From assembly GCA_003476475.1 (NCBI GenBank), contig DMUD01000113.1, positions 1 through 8,200 of the forward strand: DNA of 8,200 nucleotides, given 5' to 3'. The position numbers were made by a program, and so were the translations under genes. This stretch comes from Cytophagales bacterium. Lineage in GTDB: Bacteria; Bacteroidota; Bacteroidia; Cytophagales; UBA9547. The notes under the pieces were generated by a model that saw nothing but the letters and a program-made list of their open reading frames with translations, had not been told where the DNA came from and made no database searches. This document shows positions 6,031 to 8,200 of the stretch, piece after piece. Each line of letters starts with the position of its first letter. The stretch's first letter is position 1.

Positions 6031-8200
6031 ATGGCCAATTTTGATGAAAAAATGTTGGGTTTTTTGCAGATTTCCTGCACCATAACAACTACATACCAAA
6101 TCATTTTTTCTATTTTTTATCTGCATTTGCCCATTTGGCCCCAGCTACTTTTCGCTTCCTTGATACCAGTAGCTATCTTGACCACATTTCTTGCCACTAG
6201 AAAAAAAAATAAATCTGCCATCTTTCTATTTCTTTTTTTCCTGTTTGCTCACCAAACTTTTACATTCCTTTTTTTCGGACAGAGTCATCATATAAACCTT
6301 GGAGCAGTACTCATGCTGGGAACTGTTTGCGTTATTTGTCATGTGCTTTTAGGATTTGTGTGGGGGTCACTTGCCACTGTTTCCACTTCGGTAGTGTTTC
6401 TGAGCAAGCTATACCTTGGGGCTATATTTCCAACATTCATAAACTTTCCCGAGCAATCACCTCCTAATCTTCTTTATACTTTTTTAAGCGTTTCGCAGCC
6501 TGTTTTCATCTTAAACTACCTATGTTATCGTTTCTATCATGCCCTTTTAGAGGAAGAAAAATCCAAAACAGAAATCAATCATCGCCTTCAAAAAATTGTA
6601 GAAAATGGAGCTGAAGCGGTCGTGTTGATAGGGATGGATAAGAAAGTATTTTATGCTGATGCCAAATCAAAAAAACTTGCATTTAACTTTTTGAACATCG
6701 AATTGCTTGAAGGAGATGATAGTGAAAAATACATAATGGAACCCCTAAAAAAAGGATTTAACGAGAATTTGGCCTTGGCATTCAAAGGAGAGCGAATCGT
6801 GGTGGAAAGAAAAGCGGAAATACCTGGCAAGTTTTCGTTGTGGTTATCTGTCACCTACAGCCCCTTGTACAATACAAAAGGAAAAATAGATTTGGTTCAA
6901 TTTTCGATGATTGACATTACCTCGCTGAAAAATGCCCGTGATGAATTAGAAAAATCAGAGCAGCGTTGGAAATTCGCCTTGAATAGCAGTAAAGACGGCG
7001 TTTGGGACTTGAATCTGACCGACAACAGCATATATTTTTCTCCAATGTGGAAAGAAATGCTGGGCTACAAAGATGAAGAAATAAAAAACACTTTTTCGGA
7101 ATGGGAGAAAATGATACATCCAGACGACAAAAAGAAAGCCGAAGAAGAAATTGTCAAACATTTGACCAACCAAACCGACTATTACCTCCTTGAACATCGA
7201 TTAAGGCAAAAAAACGGGCAGTACAAATGGATTTTGGCAAGAGGTAAAATTATAGAACGTGGCAACGATGGCAAACCGCTTCGTTTTATTGGCACCCATA
7301 CCGACATAGACCCCATCAAAAAGGTGGAAGAAGAGTTGATTGCGGCACAAGAGAAGGCGGAAAAAGCAGCTGAGGCGAAATCGCAATTTCTCTCGACCAT
7401 GAGCCACGAAATACGTACCCCCATTAATGCCGTAATTGGATACAGCAACATACTAATGAGAAATTCTTCAGCAGTACTAAACAAAGAATATCTCGAAAAC
7501 ATCCATATTTCGGCCAATCACTTGCTTTCGCTAGTGAACAATATTTTGGAAATATCTAAAATAGAAAGCGGCAAAATAACTTTTGAAAATCGTGAAATAA
7601 ACCTGGAAAAATTAGTAGAAGAGAACCTTTCGATGATTTCGCTGGCTGCTACTGAAAAAGGCCTTCTTTTAAAAAAAGGAACAATCCCCGCACTTACCGA
7701 ATACCTGATAGGAGACCCTCTCAGATTGCGTCAAGTACTGAGCAACCTTTTGGGCAATGCTGTAAAATTTACCGAAAAGGGATTTGTCGAGTTGAGTGTG
7801 GATATAATGGAAGAAACTGCAGAATACATTATTCTAAAATTTTCTGTTATAGACAGCGGCATTGGTATTTCACCCGAAAAAATCGATTCCATTTTCGAAC
7901 GTTTCACCCAGGCTAGTGCCGACACTACACGCAAATATGGAGGTACAGGGCTAGGCCTTACCATTTCCAAACGCATCGTCAATTTACTAGGTGGAAACTT
8001 GGGTGTGAAAAGCAATCTAGATAAGGGCTCTATGTTCTATTTCAACCTGAAATTTTACAAAGGCGCGCCGCTAAAGAAAGAAGAAATTACGGACAATACA
8101 AAAAACGAAACACCCCTCACAGGACTCAAAGCCTTAGTTGTAGAAGACTACATCTTAAACACCAAAATCATTACTACTTTCCTTGAAATGTGGGGCGTAG
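6031..8200 (+). CDS. membrane hybrid sensor histidine kinase/response regulator (3' end outside window)
   Basis: An uninterrupted frame of 723 codons that runs off the right edge. Residues 1-170 hold about six hydrophobic segments (roughly 11-33, 38-57, 61-83, 89-110, 114-135, 146-167) with no large periplasmic loop, so the protein should be anchored in the cytoplasmic membrane. Then come a degenerate PAS region (about 183-300, ending in a PAC-like QFSMIDIT), a PAS_3-type domain (307-426; FSPMWKEMLGY, WEKMIHPDD, KNGQYKWILARG) and a charged coiled-coil linker (428-452). The HisKA domain follows with MSHEIRTP and phospho-acceptor His459. The HATPase_c domain has an N box with N576, a G1 box DSGIGI (608-613), FERF at 622-625 and a G2 box GGTGLGL (637-643). 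From 699 a receiver domain begins (LKALVVEDYILN, acidic residues E705-D706); its phospho-acceptor aspartate is beyond the window. The signal and partner are unknown. The kinase should autophosphorylate at His459 and pass phosphate to its own receiver, perhaps followed by an HPt domain. The gene is divergent from gmd. Confidence 0.93.
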   Translation, partial: MANFDEKMLGFLQISCTITTTYQIIFSIFYLHLPIWPQLLFASLIPVAILTTFLATRKKNKSAIFLFLFFLFAHQTFTFLFFGQSHHINLGAVLMLGTVCVICHVLLGFVWGSLATVSTSVVFLSKLYLGAIFPTFINFPEQSPPNLLYTFLSVSQPVFILNYLCYRFYHALLEEEKSKTEINHRLQKIVENGAEAVVLIGMDKKVFYADAKSKKLAFNFLNIELLEGDDSEKYIMEPLKKGFNENLALAFKGERIVVERKAEIPGKFSLWLSVTYSPLYNTKGKIDLVQFSMIDITSLKNARDELEKSEQRWKFALNSSKDGVWDLNLTDNSIYFSPMWKEMLGYKDEEIKNTFSEWEKMIHPDDKKKAEEEIVKHLTNQTDYYLLEHRLRQKNGQYKWILARGKIIERGNDGKPLRFIGTHTDIDPIKKVEEELIAAQEKAEKAAEAKSQFLSTMSHEIRTPINAVIGYSNILMRNSSAVLNKEYLENIHISANHLLSLVNNILEISKIESGKITFENREINLEKLVEENLSMISLAATEKGLLLKKGTIPALTEYLIGDPLRLRQVLSNLLGNAVKFTEKGFVELSVDIMEETAEYIILKFSVIDSGIGISPEKIDSIFERFTQASADTTRKYGGTGLGLTISKRIVNLLGGNLGVKSNLDKGSMFYFNLKFYKGAPLKKEEITDNTKNETPLTGLKALVVEDYILNTKIITTFLEMWGV

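Noticed and set aside
7182..7517. Minus-strand open frames under the histidine kinase (also 6955-7197 and 7731-8015).
   Set aside because: The plus-strand frame encodes unmistakable PAS, HisKA and HATPase_c motifs over the same bases.

Overview
The window looks like chromosomal DNA of a Bacteroidota bacterium, most likely Cytophagia-like. It is AT-rich, most starts lack a strong Shine-Dalgarno sequence, and Bacteroidota-style -33/-7 promoter candidates (TTG, about 19 nt, TAnnTTTG-like) are visible. The ClpC begins MDAKFSNRVKEV and carries an IGF ClpP-docking loop, and a GSCFA-family protein lies beside it. The lineage is an inference from these features; no rRNA or other decisive marker is present.

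Layout: (1) 3-734, plus strand: 3' part of a GSCFA-domain gene whose start lies before the window. (2) 836-3388, plus strand: complete clpC with its own promoter candidate, ending in a perfect 17-bp terminator hairpin that begins inside the stop codon. (3) 3426-3827: a roughly 400-bp AT-rich spacer without a convincing gene, perhaps holding decayed coding sequence. (4) 5916-3828, minus strand: gmd followed by fcl, the two-step pathway from GDP-mannose to GDP-L-fucose. (5) 5917-6030: a short divergent promoter region. (6) 6031-8200, plus strand: a long reading frame that runs off the right edge and encodes a membrane-bound hybrid sensor histidine kinase (about six transmembrane helices, two PAS domains, HisKA, HATPase_c, start of a receiver domain).

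The genes fall into independent units rather than one pathway. ClpC serves protein quality control. Gmd and Fcl supply activated fucose for surface polysaccharide or glycoprotein. The histidine kinase is transcribed away from gmd, and any regulatory link between them is speculation. I found no tRNA, rRNA, CRISPR array, insertion sequence or phage gene, and no evidence of a new biological system. The points most worth a second look are the unassigned membrane sensor of the kinase, the possible gene remnant in the 3.5-3.8 kb spacer, and the two-way terminator after clpC.
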